Source: Parvularcula sp. IMCC14364 (GTDB lineage Bacteria > Pseudomonadota > Alphaproteobacteria > Caulobacterales > Parvularculaceae). From it: a stretch of 64,000 nucleotides of DNA. Location: contig NZ_CP132334.1 in assembly GCF_030758415.1 (NCBI RefSeq), positions 1,364,001 to 1,428,000 of the forward strand, in the 5' to 3' direction. Numbering within the stretch: the first letter of the stretch is position 1; each line of letters opens with the position of its first letter. Below are positions 25,261-34,062 of this stretch, piece after piece. Under the pieces are notes generated by a model, which saw only the letters and a program-made list of their open reading frames with translations, searched no databases and was not told where the DNA came from. A program made the position numbers and the translations under genes.

Positions 25261-26825
25261 TTAAGCGGCTTCGCCCTATTGAAAGATCTGCCAATTCGCG
25301 AGCGCGCAGTACGCATGAGTTCGCGGTCATCCTCGTGAAACCCGACCACAAAGTTCACAGTAAAGAATATGGCGTAGGTCAAAAACGTTGCACTTGCCAG
25401 TAACGCGGCGCGTGTCCCCAAATCCTCTACTCCGTTCAGCATGAGGCGCATTGCAAGGAGGGTCGCGCCCGCGGCAGCGGAAGGAAGAAACCAGCCGCTA
25501 AAGCGAGAATTATACCATGATATCCCCAGCCGCTTCCACACGAGCCAGATGGCCACACAATTGTTGATGATTGTGCCCAGCAGCACCGCCAGCCCCGCGC
25601 CCATCAGACCAAACATGGGGATCAGTACGAAATAGCCGGCAAATGTTGCGACGGCGGTTACCGCTATAACACGCAAAAGCACAACATGATGACCCGTCAT
25701 GTTGAGCAAAATTCCCACCGGGCCAGTACCCAGGTTTACGACCGCCGCCAATGCCATAACCAGCATCAGTGAGGTCCCTTGGCTTGCGAAGGTCGGACCA
25801 TAAAGCCCCAGCAGATGATCGGGTAGTATCGCCAATATCAATATGAGCCCTAGTGCCATTCGCATGACCCAGTCGTTGGATAGGTGTAACTGGTGGGCCA
25901 GTCCCGCCATATTGCCGGAAGCCTTCATGCGGGCGAAGACGGGGGAGACAACCGTCAACACCACCTGTTGAAACACGGTGGGAAATTGCTGAAGTTGACG
26001 CACCACCATCAAGACACCAACCGCAGACGGCCCCAATAAGGCCCCGACCACCACCCGGTCCAAGTTTCCGATCAACATATTCAATAAACCCGAGGCATAA
26101 TTTGTTCCGGCATAGGATGCCCAGGCACGCGGGTTCACAGGGCTCGGTTCTGCCTCGGTTGGAAGCATGCGCATTAATCGCCACAATGCCCATGCCATAG
26201 GGAAGATCGCAGTGGCCTGCGCTAGTACTACGGCCCATGCATAGGACCAGACTGAGGCGCCAAACGTCGCAAATAACCCGAAGGTCAGAACCACCTTTAA
26301 TGTCAGCGCAAGGATCGAAGTGGAGAACACCATGATGCGGATTTCCTGGAACCCACGCAGTGATTGCGCGAGAAAGAAGGAAATCATGCTGACGGGAAGG
26401 AGCAGCGCTAGCACTGACAAAAGCGCCTTGGCCTCGACGGGGATACCCGCAATATCCGGCATCAACCCGGCCAACAACGGGAGTAGGGAGGCCCCGAGCG
26501 CACCCGTGGCAGCCAAAATCACAAGACCGAACGCGACCAATCGCCGAATCGCTCTGGATTCGCCACGAGTGGTGTATTCGGGGATGAAACGCACCGCTAG
26601 CGATGAAAGGCCAAACGATAATAGCCCGGCCGCGGTTGTTACCAAGGCTTCTGTAATGCCGAAAAGCCCAAGACCTGCGACGCCGAGGCTTCGCGCAAGG
26701 TAAATCTGGAAGGGAAAGCCAACAACGAAGGTAAAGAGAGTTCCGGCCATTACCATAGACGTTTGACCGCCAAGGTGCCGCACCGACTGGATTTTTGCCC
26801 GGGTCTCAGCTGTCTTGATACTCAA
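25257..26825 (-). CDS. Polysaccharide flippase (Wzx/MATE-MVF superfamily)
   Basis: This 522-residue protein has about fourteen hydrophobic segments, starting TSMVMAGTLFTFVVGFPFQI and including LARSLGVAGLGLFGITEALV near 44-63. The pattern is that of O-antigen and teichoic-acid flippases: a conserved N-terminal GxxxxYLAR-LG segment, then repeated bundles. It should move undecaprenyl-diphosphate-linked repeat units across the inner membrane. The gene is near the usual length, overlaps both neighbours by four bases, and lies centrally in the operon, as expected for a Wzx/Wzy-dependent system. Confidence 0.88.
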   Translation of the reverse strand: MSIKTAETRAKIQSVRHLGGQTSMVMAGTLFTFVVGFPFQIYLARSLGVAGLGLFGITEALVTTAAGLLSFGLSSLAVRFIPEYTTRGESRAIRRLVAFGLVILAATGALGASLLPLLAGLMPDIAGIPVEAKALLSVLALLLPVSMISFFLAQSLRGFQEIRIMVFSTSILALTLKVVLTFGLFATFGASVWSYAWAVVLAQATAIFPMAWALWRLMRMLPTEAEPSPVNPRAWASYAGTNYASGLLNMLIGNLDRVVVGALLGPSAVGVLMVVRQLQQFPTVFQQVVLTVVSPVFARMKASGNMAGLAHQLHLSNDWVMRMALGLILILAILPDHLLGLYGPTFASQGTSLMLVMALAAVVNLGTGPVGILLNMTGHHVVLLRVIAVTAVATFAGYFVLIPMFGLMGAGLAVLLGTIINNCVAIWLVWKRLGISWYNSRFSGWFLPSAAAGATLLAMRLMLNGVEDLGTRAALLASATFLTYAIFFTVNFVVGFHEDDRELMRTARSRIGRSFNRAKPLK

Positions 26826-27334
26826 GTGATCTTGCCATCTCGGCCAAAAAACAAATCATTGTCTAAGCGGTATCGAATGTCTGCGGCCTCCTCTGGGCTT
26901 ACTTGCCGCAAGACGCGAGCAGGATTGCCAACCGCTACAGAGCCATCAGGAATATCTCGCGTGACGATGGCCCCCGCGCCAATGATGCATCCCTCACCAA
27001 TCTTTACACCGGGCAAAACGGTCACCCGGTACCCGAGATAAGTATAGTCCCCAATGACGGTGAGCTCCTTTCCGTCAAAGCCAGGGCCGTGCGCTAACAG
27101 TCTACTCTCGCCGCCGATCACGCATTTGTCACCAATTTTTACGAGATGAGGATTCACCGCATCAATACCTCCCAACAAACGACAACGTTTTCCAATCGCC
27201 GTGCCTAGACTTCTCTGCACGGCTATTTTCAGTGCAAGGCTCGGCAAGTCATCGGGCCTGCAGTGCCTCACCAATCGTTTGAGTTCTCGTCGCTGCGAAG
27301 CCGCGCGCTGCCAGTTGATAAGGCGTTGGATCAT
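26822..27334 (-). CDS. Hexapeptide-repeat acetyltransferase
   Basis: This 170-residue beta-helix protein is read from the internal ATG at 27334. The open frame extends to 27490, but that part lies inside the upstream acetyltransferase gene and has no family likeness. Repeats run from IGKRCRLLGGIDAVNPHLVK to IGEGCIIGAGAIVTRDIPDG, and VAVGNPARVLRQVSPEEAAD closes the domain. A loop with LLAHGPGFDGKEL carries the likely catalytic His. It would O- or N-acetylate a sugar of the chain. It sits 13 bases after the upstream acetyltransferase gene and overlaps the flippase gene by four bases. Confidence 0.83.
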   Translation of the reverse strand: MIQRLINWQRAASQRRELKRLVRHCRPDDLPSLALKIAVQRSLGTAIGKRCRLLGGIDAVNPHLVKIGDKCVIGGESRLLAHGPGFDGKELTVIGDYTYLGYRVTVLPGVKIGEGCIIGAGAIVTRDIPDGSVAVGNPARVLRQVSPEEAADIRYRLDNDLFFGRDGKIT

Positions 27335-27347
27335 GAAACTTTTGCCA

Positions 27348-27923
27348 CTAACAATCTCTCGATGATTGCAGTTGTTCGAGTTGTTGGCTGGGTGCATTGA
27401 TAGGGCGGGCCGGGACCCCAGCCACTGAAATCCCAGCTGCGACGTCGCGCGTGACGACAGCTCCTGCGGCAACTGTCGCGCCTTCACCAATTGTCACACC
27501 GGGGAGGATGATTGCACCGCAACCGATCCAGACTTTGTCACACACCGTGATGGGCGCAGGTAACGCGCCGCGTTGGCCATTGGCGCGCGCTGGACCATGG
27601 TTGATTGTAATGAAGCTCACTCTGGGCCCCACTTGGACATCTGCACCGATGGAGATCTTCGCGTCGGGGCAGCCGAAATACGGCTCTGTGTTGAGGAAAG
27701 TACGCGGCCCGATCGAGATATTGCCGAGCCTACCAATCGGTACCGCCGTGACGGGACCCCACAAGATAGCACGCGGCGCAATTTTCATGCCCGCGGCGCG
27801 CAGCAGAGCGACCCTCAGCCCATCCAAATACGGCAAACGCGGGACCATGTTGGCGAGTATCAAAGCAGCCATACGCATGACTTTGACCAGTCCGCGTGAT
27901 GCTTTGCGCAGCAAGCTAATCAT
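27348..27923 (-). CDS. Hexapeptide-repeat acetyltransferase
   Basis: This 191-residue protein is read from the ATG at 27923, which overlaps the preceding glycosyltransferase stop by eight bases; the longer open frame is inside that gene. After a hydrophobic N-terminal stretch (VMRMAALILANMVPRLPYLD) come the repeats ISIGPRTFLNTEPYFGCPDA and ISIGADVQVGPRVSFITINH. The catalytic His is in the INHGPA loop, and the end is VAGVPARPINAPSQQ. It resembles NodL/maltose-type O-acetyltransferases. With its downstream neighbour it suggests two separate acetylation positions or acceptors. Confidence 0.83.
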   Translation of the reverse strand: MISLLRKASRGLVKVMRMAALILANMVPRLPYLDGLRVALLRAAGMKIAPRAILWGPVTAVPIGRLGNISIGPRTFLNTEPYFGCPDAKISIGADVQVGPRVSFITINHGPARANGQRGALPAPITVCDKVWIGCGAIILPGVTIGEGATVAAGAVVTRDVAAGISVAGVPARPINAPSQQLEQLQSSRDC

Positions 27924-29070
27924 TGCTTGAGCCCGCAGCCACGCGGTGGACTGTGTCCCTGATCGCTGTTTGCCAGCGTTTGGCGACGTGGGCCCAGTTC
28001 CAGTCTTCGGCCATTTCTGCACCGGCAGCGCCCATGCGTGCGCGCAACTCGGCGTCCTTGATCAATGTTTCGATATGCTCGGCGTAGGCTGTGTCATCCT
28101 CGGCTAGGTAACCGTTGACGCCGTGCCGTACAGAGAAAGGTTCGTAATATTGCATACAAACCACTGGCAATCCGCAGGCGGCCGCTTCTTGCGTCACTTT
28201 CGGTACACCCTCAGAGACCGAAGGCAGGGTGAATATGTCAGCCTGTCGGAAGGCTGCTGCAAGGCTGTCGCCGTCGACGGCGCCAGGAAGCACGAGATTA
28301 AACAGCCCTTCACTGGCAGCGCGTGACTGTAACTGATGCCGCTGCTTTCCTTCACCATACCACATAAATTCGACCTCGGGATGCGCACGCGCTAACTCAA
28401 AAAATACGTCTGGACGCTTATGTTGCTGGACGTTCCCAGCGCTAACCACTTTTAACGTCTTATTGCTTCCATGGGGCACTCGATCACGCGCATGGAAGCG
28501 CTCAACATTGACGCCCAAAGGGATGTCAGCCGTCTTCACGTCAGGCCATATGGTATTGGCAATCCGTTCAAGAAACGGACTGATGGCAATCAGAAGGTCT
28601 GAGTCAGCTTTAACCCTCGACAATGCGGCCATGTCAGGCGTTTTTATACCTTGACAGAATACTTTATGACCAACGAGTTCGGATAAACGCTCTTGTTCTA
28701 TGATTTGATTGCGCTGGTCCGCAGGCACGCCCTCAAGTGTCGAGATGACGGCCCCGCCCAGGCCCAGTGCCCTGCGCATTTGTCGAAAACGATCATCAAG
28801 AACGGCCGAGAGGCAAGGATAAACCACACCCGAATAGCGATTGAGCCCGGCAGCCAAGGCTTTCGCCTTCCAAAGACGGTTTGGTGGCAACTTGATAAGG
28901 CGGACATTCGAGTTGGCAGCAACGAGTGGGTCTGGCGCTCGAAAATGGAACGCGGTCGCTGGTATCTCGCTAGCATCCCATCGTGCAAGGATTGCTTTAA
29001 CGTTATTGGATTGTGCGTTCAGGTTGTCTTGGTCGACCGAGTGGAAGAAGAGGATCGGGGCTTGGCTCAT
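27916..29070 (-). CDS. Glycosyltransferase family 4
   Basis: This 384-residue GT-B protein starts PILFFHSVDQDNLNAQSNNV, continues LIAISPFLERIANTIWPDVK, and has the donor half LKVVSAGNVQQHKRPDVFFE, then FMWYGEGKQRHQLQSRAASE. The E-x7-E motif is in PSVSEGVPKVTQEAAACGLP. It should add a sugar in the cytoplasm. Start and stop each overlap neighbours (four and eight bases), so it is firmly part of the operon. Confidence 0.86.
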   Translation of the reverse strand: MSQAPILFFHSVDQDNLNAQSNNVKAILARWDASEIPATAFHFRAPDPLVAANSNVRLIKLPPNRLWKAKALAAGLNRYSGVVYPCLSAVLDDRFRQMRRALGLGGAVISTLEGVPADQRNQIIEQERLSELVGHKVFCQGIKTPDMAALSRVKADSDLLIAISPFLERIANTIWPDVKTADIPLGVNVERFHARDRVPHGSNKTLKVVSAGNVQQHKRPDVFFELARAHPEVEFMWYGEGKQRHQLQSRAASEGLFNLVLPGAVDGDSLAAAFRQADIFTLPSVSEGVPKVTQEAAACGLPVVCMQYYEPFSVRHGVNGYLAEDDTAYAEHIETLIKDAELRARMGAAGAEMAEDWNWAHVAKRWQTAIRDTVHRVAAGSSND

Positions 29071-30278
29071 GGCTGCAGGTTCTCACTCAAGCTTTCAAAC
29101 GCTCGCTGTCTCTCTTCGCTGTCACGCATAATGCTCTCGATAAGCGCTCTTTGTTGGGGCCAAGAAAATGCGATGGTGTCTATCGGCAGCAGAAGTAAGC
29201 GATTATCTCGCGACAGCGTCACCGGAACCGCACCCATCTGCAGGCCGTCCAGAAGCGTTGTTGAGATCCAAGAAGCCACAAAAGCAGGCCGCCACTTTCC
29301 AAGAAAGTCTTCGAACCGACCGTCGGTATCAAAATCCACTCCATCGCGCCCACGGATATCATCCCAAAGGTTATTATGCCCCCTGGGGTGCGGGCGCACG
29401 ATTACATGGAAGCCATTTACCAAGGCTACTTCTGCAAGTTCGGTGACGGGTGAGGGATCTTTCGCCTCATAGTCACCCGCAAAAGCAAACACCTTTGGAA
29501 GGGATGTAAGAGCTGCAGGCGGTTTGTTTAGTCTTAGCGCAAGCCCGTGGATACGACTGGCAACATATCGCCCTTCGAATGCCGTTAACGCTACCATCGC
29601 ACAGAATTCTGGGAAGACGAGTGTTCGGGCGAGGAGGCCGTGCTGTCGGTATTCTACCTTGAAGCCGGCCAAACAAGCAGCGTAAGCTGCGAGGCCAGCA
29701 GTTGACGAGTAGATTAATAATTGTGGCCGGGTTTCGTGCAATCTTTCGAACAAGGCCAAAAGGTATGCTAATTCGTGCAGGCGCATCGTTAGCGTCGAAA
29801 GCAGATCAAGCGGCTTGAAGTCTGGGTCAGGTTCGGAATAGATTTCGAGCGCTTCATGCATCGCTCGCATCCAATGTCGGATGACCTGGGTTAGACTTGG
29901 TCTAGGCAAAGCCGCGAAGCCGTCAGCACCTAGTTCATCGACAAAATGAGGCTCTGTGCCAAGCTGGGCCTGAATATCGGCTCGGAGCATTTGCTCACGC
30001 ATAGCTCCGATACCTAGAAAAATCGCTTCCGGCATCACCTTCTTGGTCGCTACTCTACACCCAGCGAAATACCGTCCCAAAAGCAAAACAAGGCTGACTA
30101 CGACCATCCCGCCGCGTCCTGTTGCGGCAAGCAGCCGCCTTAGCCGCCCCTCCCGCGGCCCGAACGCCACTGTTTTGCTGGCACCCGCAATCAAGGCCTC
30201 TCTGGCCAGAAGCGCGCGGCGAAATTGAGGCATAGCCTGAACACGGTCGGCGGCGCTTATAATGGGATCTCGCGTCAT
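29067..30278 (-). CDS. GT-B-fold surface polysaccharide protein, candidate nonulosonic acid transferase
   Basis: This protein is read from the ATG at 30278 (403 residues); a longer frame starts at 30323. I do not recognise a named family. The C-terminal half has LVNGFHVIVRPHPRGHNNLW and FVASWISTTLLDGLQMGAVP. This RPHP plus ST-x-LL-D-x-x-x-x-G pattern is the layout of capsule-type GT-B enzymes such as CDP-glycerol transferases and poly-sialyltransferases. The N-terminal part has one hydrophobic segment (GGMVVVSLVLLLGRYFAG). It is the first gene after neuA and the only candidate in the cluster with this layout, so a role in transferring the CMP-activated acid is plausible but unproven. Confidence 0.6.
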   Translation of the reverse strand: MTRDPIISAADRVQAMPQFRRALLAREALIAGASKTVAFGPREGRLRRLLAATGRGGMVVVSLVLLLGRYFAGCRVATKKVMPEAIFLGIGAMREQMLRADIQAQLGTEPHFVDELGADGFAALPRPSLTQVIRHWMRAMHEALEIYSEPDPDFKPLDLLSTLTMRLHELAYLLALFERLHETRPQLLIYSSTAGLAAYAACLAGFKVEYRQHGLLARTLVFPEFCAMVALTAFEGRYVASRIHGLALRLNKPPAALTSLPKVFAFAGDYEAKDPSPVTELAEVALVNGFHVIVRPHPRGHNNLWDDIRGRDGVDFDTDGRFEDFLGKWRPAFVASWISTTLLDGLQMGAVPVTLSRDNRLLLLPIDTIAFSWPQQRALIESIMRDSEERQRAFESLSENLQP

Positions 30279-30434
30279 ATTTGTTTGAGTAAAGTAGATC
30301 AAAAGTGTCAAAGGTTCGACCACGGATGCTGAAGTGTCTTTGGCCTCCAGAGCCGGAGTAAATGTGACTTAACCCAAGCCAATCCTAATCATGGTGTCTC
30401 AGGTGATCAGCGTACGTGTGCTCTTTGTTTTATG

Positions 30435-30460
30435 TAGGCCCTCTTGACAAAAAGGGCCTA
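30435..30460 (-). promoter_or_regulatory. Hairpin in the neuA-downstream gap
   Basis: TAGGCCCT and AGGGCCTA form a perfect eight-pair stem with a ten-base loop, in the 287-base gap after neuA. No T tract follows on either strand, so it is not a classic terminator. It may be a pause, processing or attenuation site inside the long operon. The rest of the gap holds no gene. Confidence 0.4.
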
Positions 30461-30565
30461 GAATATCCCAGTTCAGCATTAGGACTACATTATCAGAGGG
30501 GTATTTGATCCCCAGAAGTTGCGTCTTCTGCTTATGGTAAGTTCGGAAATGCCGTGGACTTCTGT

Positions 30566-31249
30566 TTAGGCGTCACGCCTCTTATCGCTAGAAATCAGAG
30601 CGCTTACTGCCTCAAAGTCCGCTCGTGTATCAATGTCGTGAGAACGCTCGGCCGGCATTTGGATTGCTCCGATCCGTCCGCCTGACAATGTGCCAACCTC
30701 ACGAAACCAATCAGCATCAAAAACATAAATGGCGCCATTTGGTCGGTAAACAGCCGGCAGGTCATCACGGTTAGCAAAACAGTAAGTGGGATCAGAGAGT
30801 GGAAGAAAGTCCTGGCCCTCGATGCGTCCCCACTTCATGACACTAGAGTTCGCCTCCGTCACGCTCATGACCAAATCGTAATCCTCCGCAGCATGAAGGT
30901 CGATCGCTCGGCGTATGTCGGACGGATCACGAAGCGGAGATGTCGCCTGCAATAGTACAATCGTGCCCGGCTCGGGAAAGTCTCGAGCGAGTACATGGCG
31001 CAACACATGGTTCATCGGAGTATTGTCGGCGCCCAACTCCGGAGGGCGCCTTGCGACAATTACGTCTGATCCAAGGTCGGTATCGAACAACTCCTCAATA
31101 TCAGTTGATACAATCAAGCTCTCGATACCTGCGGAGCGAGCATGATCAATGCTGTGCTGGAAGAGCGGCCTGCCCGTGAGTGAGCGGGTGTTCTTGCCTG
31201 GCAGTTCCTTAGAGCCTGCGCGCAGAGGAATCAAACCGATCAGCGCCAT
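30566..31249 (-). CDS. neuA: CMP-nonulosonic acid synthetase (NeuA-like)
   Basis: This 227-residue cytidylyltransferase couples CTP to a nine-carbon keto acid. The P-loop-like IPLRAGSKELPGKNTRSLTG is near 6-25, then VSTDIEELFD and LLQATSPLRDPSDIRRAIDL with the conserved QATSPLR. The metal-binding Asp pair is in SHDIDTRADFEAV near 206-218. The LRAGSK form, rather than ARGGSK, is seen in NeuA/LegF-type relatives, so the sugar could be a sialic or a legionaminic-type acid. It follows neuC by two bases. Confidence 0.87.
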   Translation of the reverse strand: MALIGLIPLRAGSKELPGKNTRSLTGRPLFQHSIDHARSAGIESLIVSTDIEELFDTDLGSDVIVARRPPELGADNTPMNHVLRHVLARDFPEPGTIVLLQATSPLRDPSDIRRAIDLHAAEDYDLVMSVTEANSSVMKWGRIEGQDFLPLSDPTYCFANRDDLPAVYRPNGAIYVFDADWFREVGTLSGGRIGAIQMPAERSHDIDTRADFEAVSALISSDKRRDA

Positions 31250-31251
31250 CT

Positions 31252-32391
31252 CTATGCAAAACTCAGAAAGGTATCACTGAAATTCTTCTGAAGGGGGTGC
31301 GTCCAAAATTCCGGAGAGTTAAGCGCAGCGATAAAGTTCGGTGCCGCTGATCCTTCGCCAAATTCACGACTTGGGGAAAACCGCTTACCCCAGTGATCGC
31401 GGAGAAAACCCCTGATTGAATTCCGGTTTTTCGCGGCGACTTGATGGATGGACTCCGACGCACATCGATTGGTTTGGCGGGTGCCGACATCAAGGCTGGG
31501 TATCCCGAGGAACGGAGCCTCACGCACTCCGGTACTTGAGTTACCTATGATCGCCGATGAGTTGCGCAATAATTCGGAAAAATGGGCAAACCGCATGGAG
31601 GGAAGCACGCGGAAGCGCGGCGATGGAAGCGCATTAATCACCTCCATAATTGCCTCGGAGCCCGGGTCATTGTTCGGACGGATCACAACAAAATTGCGGT
31701 CAGATCCCTCAAGCGCATCAAAAAGATCGGAAGCCTGGCGTCCGATGTGATCCAGCTCGGATGTTACAGGATGAAAGATGACGATGCCGTAGTCGTAAAA
31801 CGGTATATCGTAGCGCTCTTGCACTTGCTGCAAAGTCACGCCGGATGGAGCCGAATGTGTGTCCAACTCCGGAGATCCTATTACGTAAATGCGGTCTGCA
31901 CTTTCTCCCATCGCCAGAATGCGCTGCCTTGCAGTATGGGAGCTCACCAAGTGAGCATATGCCAGCTTTGTATTGCAGTGACGAAAGAGCTCGTCGATGG
32001 TACCTGAAACCTCACCGCCCTCGATATGTGCACAGCGAACATAGTTCGTAGCGCAAACAAGCGCTGCGGCCATCGCCTCTACGCGATCGCCATGAATTAC
32101 AACCAGGTCTGGCTGCTCCAATCTCAAGTAGTCAGAGAAACCGACCACAGTTTTTGAAAAGATGACGTCTTGCGGGTCTTCTTCACGCTGATTGAGGAAT
32201 TCGACGACCCGAATGCCGGGAACTCGGTTCACCTCGACTTTCGTAAAGCCATAGGTCGGTAGCATATGCATCCCAGTCACGAAAAAGGAAACGTTGTGCC
32301 CCGCATCCCTAACGGCCACGGCGAGTGGTTCGAGCTTGCCGAAATCGGCGCGCGTGCCGGTCACAAACAAGATTGACTTCTTTGGGGTCAC
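31252..32391 (-). CDS. neuC: UDP-N-acetylglucosamine 2-epimerase, hydrolysing (NeuC-like)
   Basis: This 379-residue GT-B-like epimerase releases ManNAc, or a related 2-epimer, from a UDP- or GDP-sugar. It has ILFVTGTRADFGKLEPLAVA at the N-terminus and VVIHGDRVEAMAAALVCATN near 97. HIEGGEVSGTIDELFRH near 122 and IGNSSTGVREAPFLGIPSLD near 295 complete the signature. The length agrees with the NeuC/LegG group. Its start overlaps the neuB stop by four bases. No further bacillosamine-type genes are seen, so the simplest reading is UDP-GlcNAc to ManNAc. Confidence 0.88.
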   Translation of the reverse strand: MTPKKSILFVTGTRADFGKLEPLAVAVRDAGHNVSFFVTGMHMLPTYGFTKVEVNRVPGIRVVEFLNQREEDPQDVIFSKTVVGFSDYLRLEQPDLVVIHGDRVEAMAAALVCATNYVRCAHIEGGEVSGTIDELFRHCNTKLAYAHLVSSHTARQRILAMGESADRIYVIGSPELDTHSAPSGVTLQQVQERYDIPFYDYGIVIFHPVTSELDHIGRQASDLFDALEGSDRNFVVIRPNNDPGSEAIMEVINALPSPRFRVLPSMRFAHFSELLRNSSAIIGNSSTGVREAPFLGIPSLDVGTRQTNRCASESIHQVAAKNRNSIRGFLRDHWGKRFSPSREFGEGSAAPNFIAALNSPEFWTHPLQKNFSDTFLSFA

Positions 32392-33455
32392 GTTAAGTCA
32401 GCCCACCTCAGCTGGGTATTTCTGTTGACTGACCGTGTCAGTCGTTTGCCGATTACCTTATCGAACTCATAACCAGGGATCTCGCCAGAGCCTGGTCGCC
32501 GCGCCCAAATATCGTTCTCGCCAATCACGTGGCCCTCGGGTAGGTTAGCGTCAGCTACAACGCTGGCACGAGCAAAGTGATAGACTGGTTCTTCAAGCTC
32601 AGTACGCCCCTTCGGATTGCTTGTTGCAACCCAAATCTCGCGAGAGCGATCAATAACGAGCCGTAACTCCGCAGGATCCATCGAATTGATGATGTCCGGC
32701 CCGTTGCGATACCGCGTGTCCGTGAAGTGTCTCTCAAGGATCGAGGCACCTAATGCAACCGACGCTAGCGCCATCTCTGGACCAATGGAGTGATCTGAAA
32801 ACCCCACTACAGCTCTCGGGAATGCCTCGCGTAATTCGGTTACGCCGCTTAGCGAGACAATCTCTGGCGGGCTTGGATAAAGATTGGTACATTCAAGGAG
32901 CGCGTAAGGGACACCGGAATCTTCCAGCGCTTGCACTGATCTTCGAAGCGTTTCGATTGACTGCATACCCGTCGATAGGATCACTGGCTTCTTCTTCCGC
33001 GCAATGTGCCTGATCAGGGGCAGATTATCGGCTTCGCCAGATCCTATCTTGAACGCAGGTACGTCAAGATCTTCTAGGAAATCAGCTGCCATTCTACTAA
33101 AGGGTGTTGAGATCCAAATCAGACCAAGGTCTTCAGCATACTCTTTAAGTGCCGCCTCATCTTCTAAGCTCAGGGCACACCTCTCCATCACATCCCAGAT
33201 GGAAACATCGGCGTTTGGAGGGAATATCGACTTCGCCTCCTCTGTCATTTCGTCTTCGAGAATATGCGTCTGGTGCTTAACTATTTCGCATCCTGCAAGC
33301 GCGGCGAGCTTGACCATAGTTTTTGCCACTTCGAGATCGCCGCCATGATTAATCCCTATTTCGGCAATCACGAGCGGTGGGTGAGACAAGCCTATAAGTC
33401 GGCCACCAATTTCAATCTTGGGGAACTGCATTTTAAATTTACCTATTTGGCTCAT
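32388..33455 (-). CDS. neuB: N-acetylneuraminate synthase (NeuB-like)
   Basis: This 355-residue enzyme condenses phosphoenolpyruvate with ManNAc or a relative. The TIM barrel holds PLVIAEIGINHGGDLEVAKT, WISTPFSRMAADFLEDLDVP, FKIGSGEADNLPLIRHIA, ECTNLYPSPPEIV and VVGFSDHSIGPEMALASVAL. ILERHFTDTR provides the catalytic His. The C-terminal antifreeze-like SAF domain is visible as SVVADANLPEGHVIGENDIW. It is the first gene after the long leader. The ATG at 33455 (MSQIGKF) or the one at 33431 (MQFPKI) could be the start; AGGT nine bases before the second favours it. Confidence 0.9.
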   Translation of the reverse strand: MSQIGKFKMQFPKIEIGGRLIGLSHPPLVIAEIGINHGGDLEVAKTMVKLAALAGCEIVKHQTHILEDEMTEEAKSIFPPNADVSIWDVMERCALSLEDEAALKEYAEDLGLIWISTPFSRMAADFLEDLDVPAFKIGSGEADNLPLIRHIARKKKPVILSTGMQSIETLRRSVQALEDSGVPYALLECTNLYPSPPEIVSLSGVTELREAFPRAVVGFSDHSIGPEMALASVALGASILERHFTDTRYRNGPDIINSMDPAELRLVIDRSREIWVATSNPKGRTELEEPVYHFARASVVADANLPEGHVIGENDIWARRPGSGEIPGYEFDKVIGKRLTRSVNRNTQLRWADLT

Positions 33456-34062
33456 AGGGATCGCACCGTTATTACATCCTCCCTATTGGCTCTTCTCAAT
33501 AAAGGCTGGCACATGACATATCGGCAGCTTTTGCATTGCTTGCTTACCGGCAAAAAATGGTCGACGGCATCAGTTGCGCCGCTCACGGCATTGTAATCAT
33601 CTAAGATGACAATCCGTCCAGGAACGCACCTTGCTCACAAGGCCTCAAGAGCGAAAAGGGTTGGCTCATAGACATGTGGGTCAAGATGTAACAATGCGGC
33701 AACCAGCACACTTTGATAAATCGTATCATTTTGCCCGCCCGAAAACCCCTATTGCCAAGAAGCCCTCTTTTTATTTTTTTCGGGTAATCTTATGTAAGGG
33801 GCCTATTGACCATCTTCGAGCGTGAGCCGGTCAGATCAATCACCCGCGGGGCCAGAGAAATCATTAGAGTTATTTCAATAGCTACCGCACTCTGGGTGAA
33901 GTACCTGAGAGAAAGTCGCTATAGATTGGGTGCTATGATTTCATCGATGTGATGAAGGCCCCCAACTTCTGTTGCAATAGGCGTACCGCAGTGCACAAAA
34001 ATGTGTCAACTGATAATTTAAGTAAAGAAAGTCATTGAATGCACCATCACAAAAACGTCATA
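33456..34062 (-). promoter_or_regulatory. Long untranslated leader with ops-like element
   Basis: No gene is supported in these 607 bases between the NusG-like gene and neuB. On the minus strand GTGCGGTAGCTATTG (around 33881-33890) contains the core GCGGTAGC of the ops/JUMPStart pause element (GGCGGTAGCGT) that recruits RfaH. Further toward neuB, CCCGAAAA and TTTTCGGG (33777-33784 and 33738-33745) can pair around a 31-base loop. A TTGACA stands at 34009-34004 without a clear -10. The arrangement fits an antitermination leader for the following 20 kb operon. Confidence 0.5.

Noticed and set aside
27335-27490. N-terminal extension of the acetyltransferase at 26.8 kb
   Set aside because: It lies inside the preceding gene and has no conserved residues; the ATG at 27334 fits.
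33456-34062. Full JUMPStart sequence
   Set aside because: Only the GCGGTAGC core is found; the longer consensus is absent, so the call is limited to ops-like.
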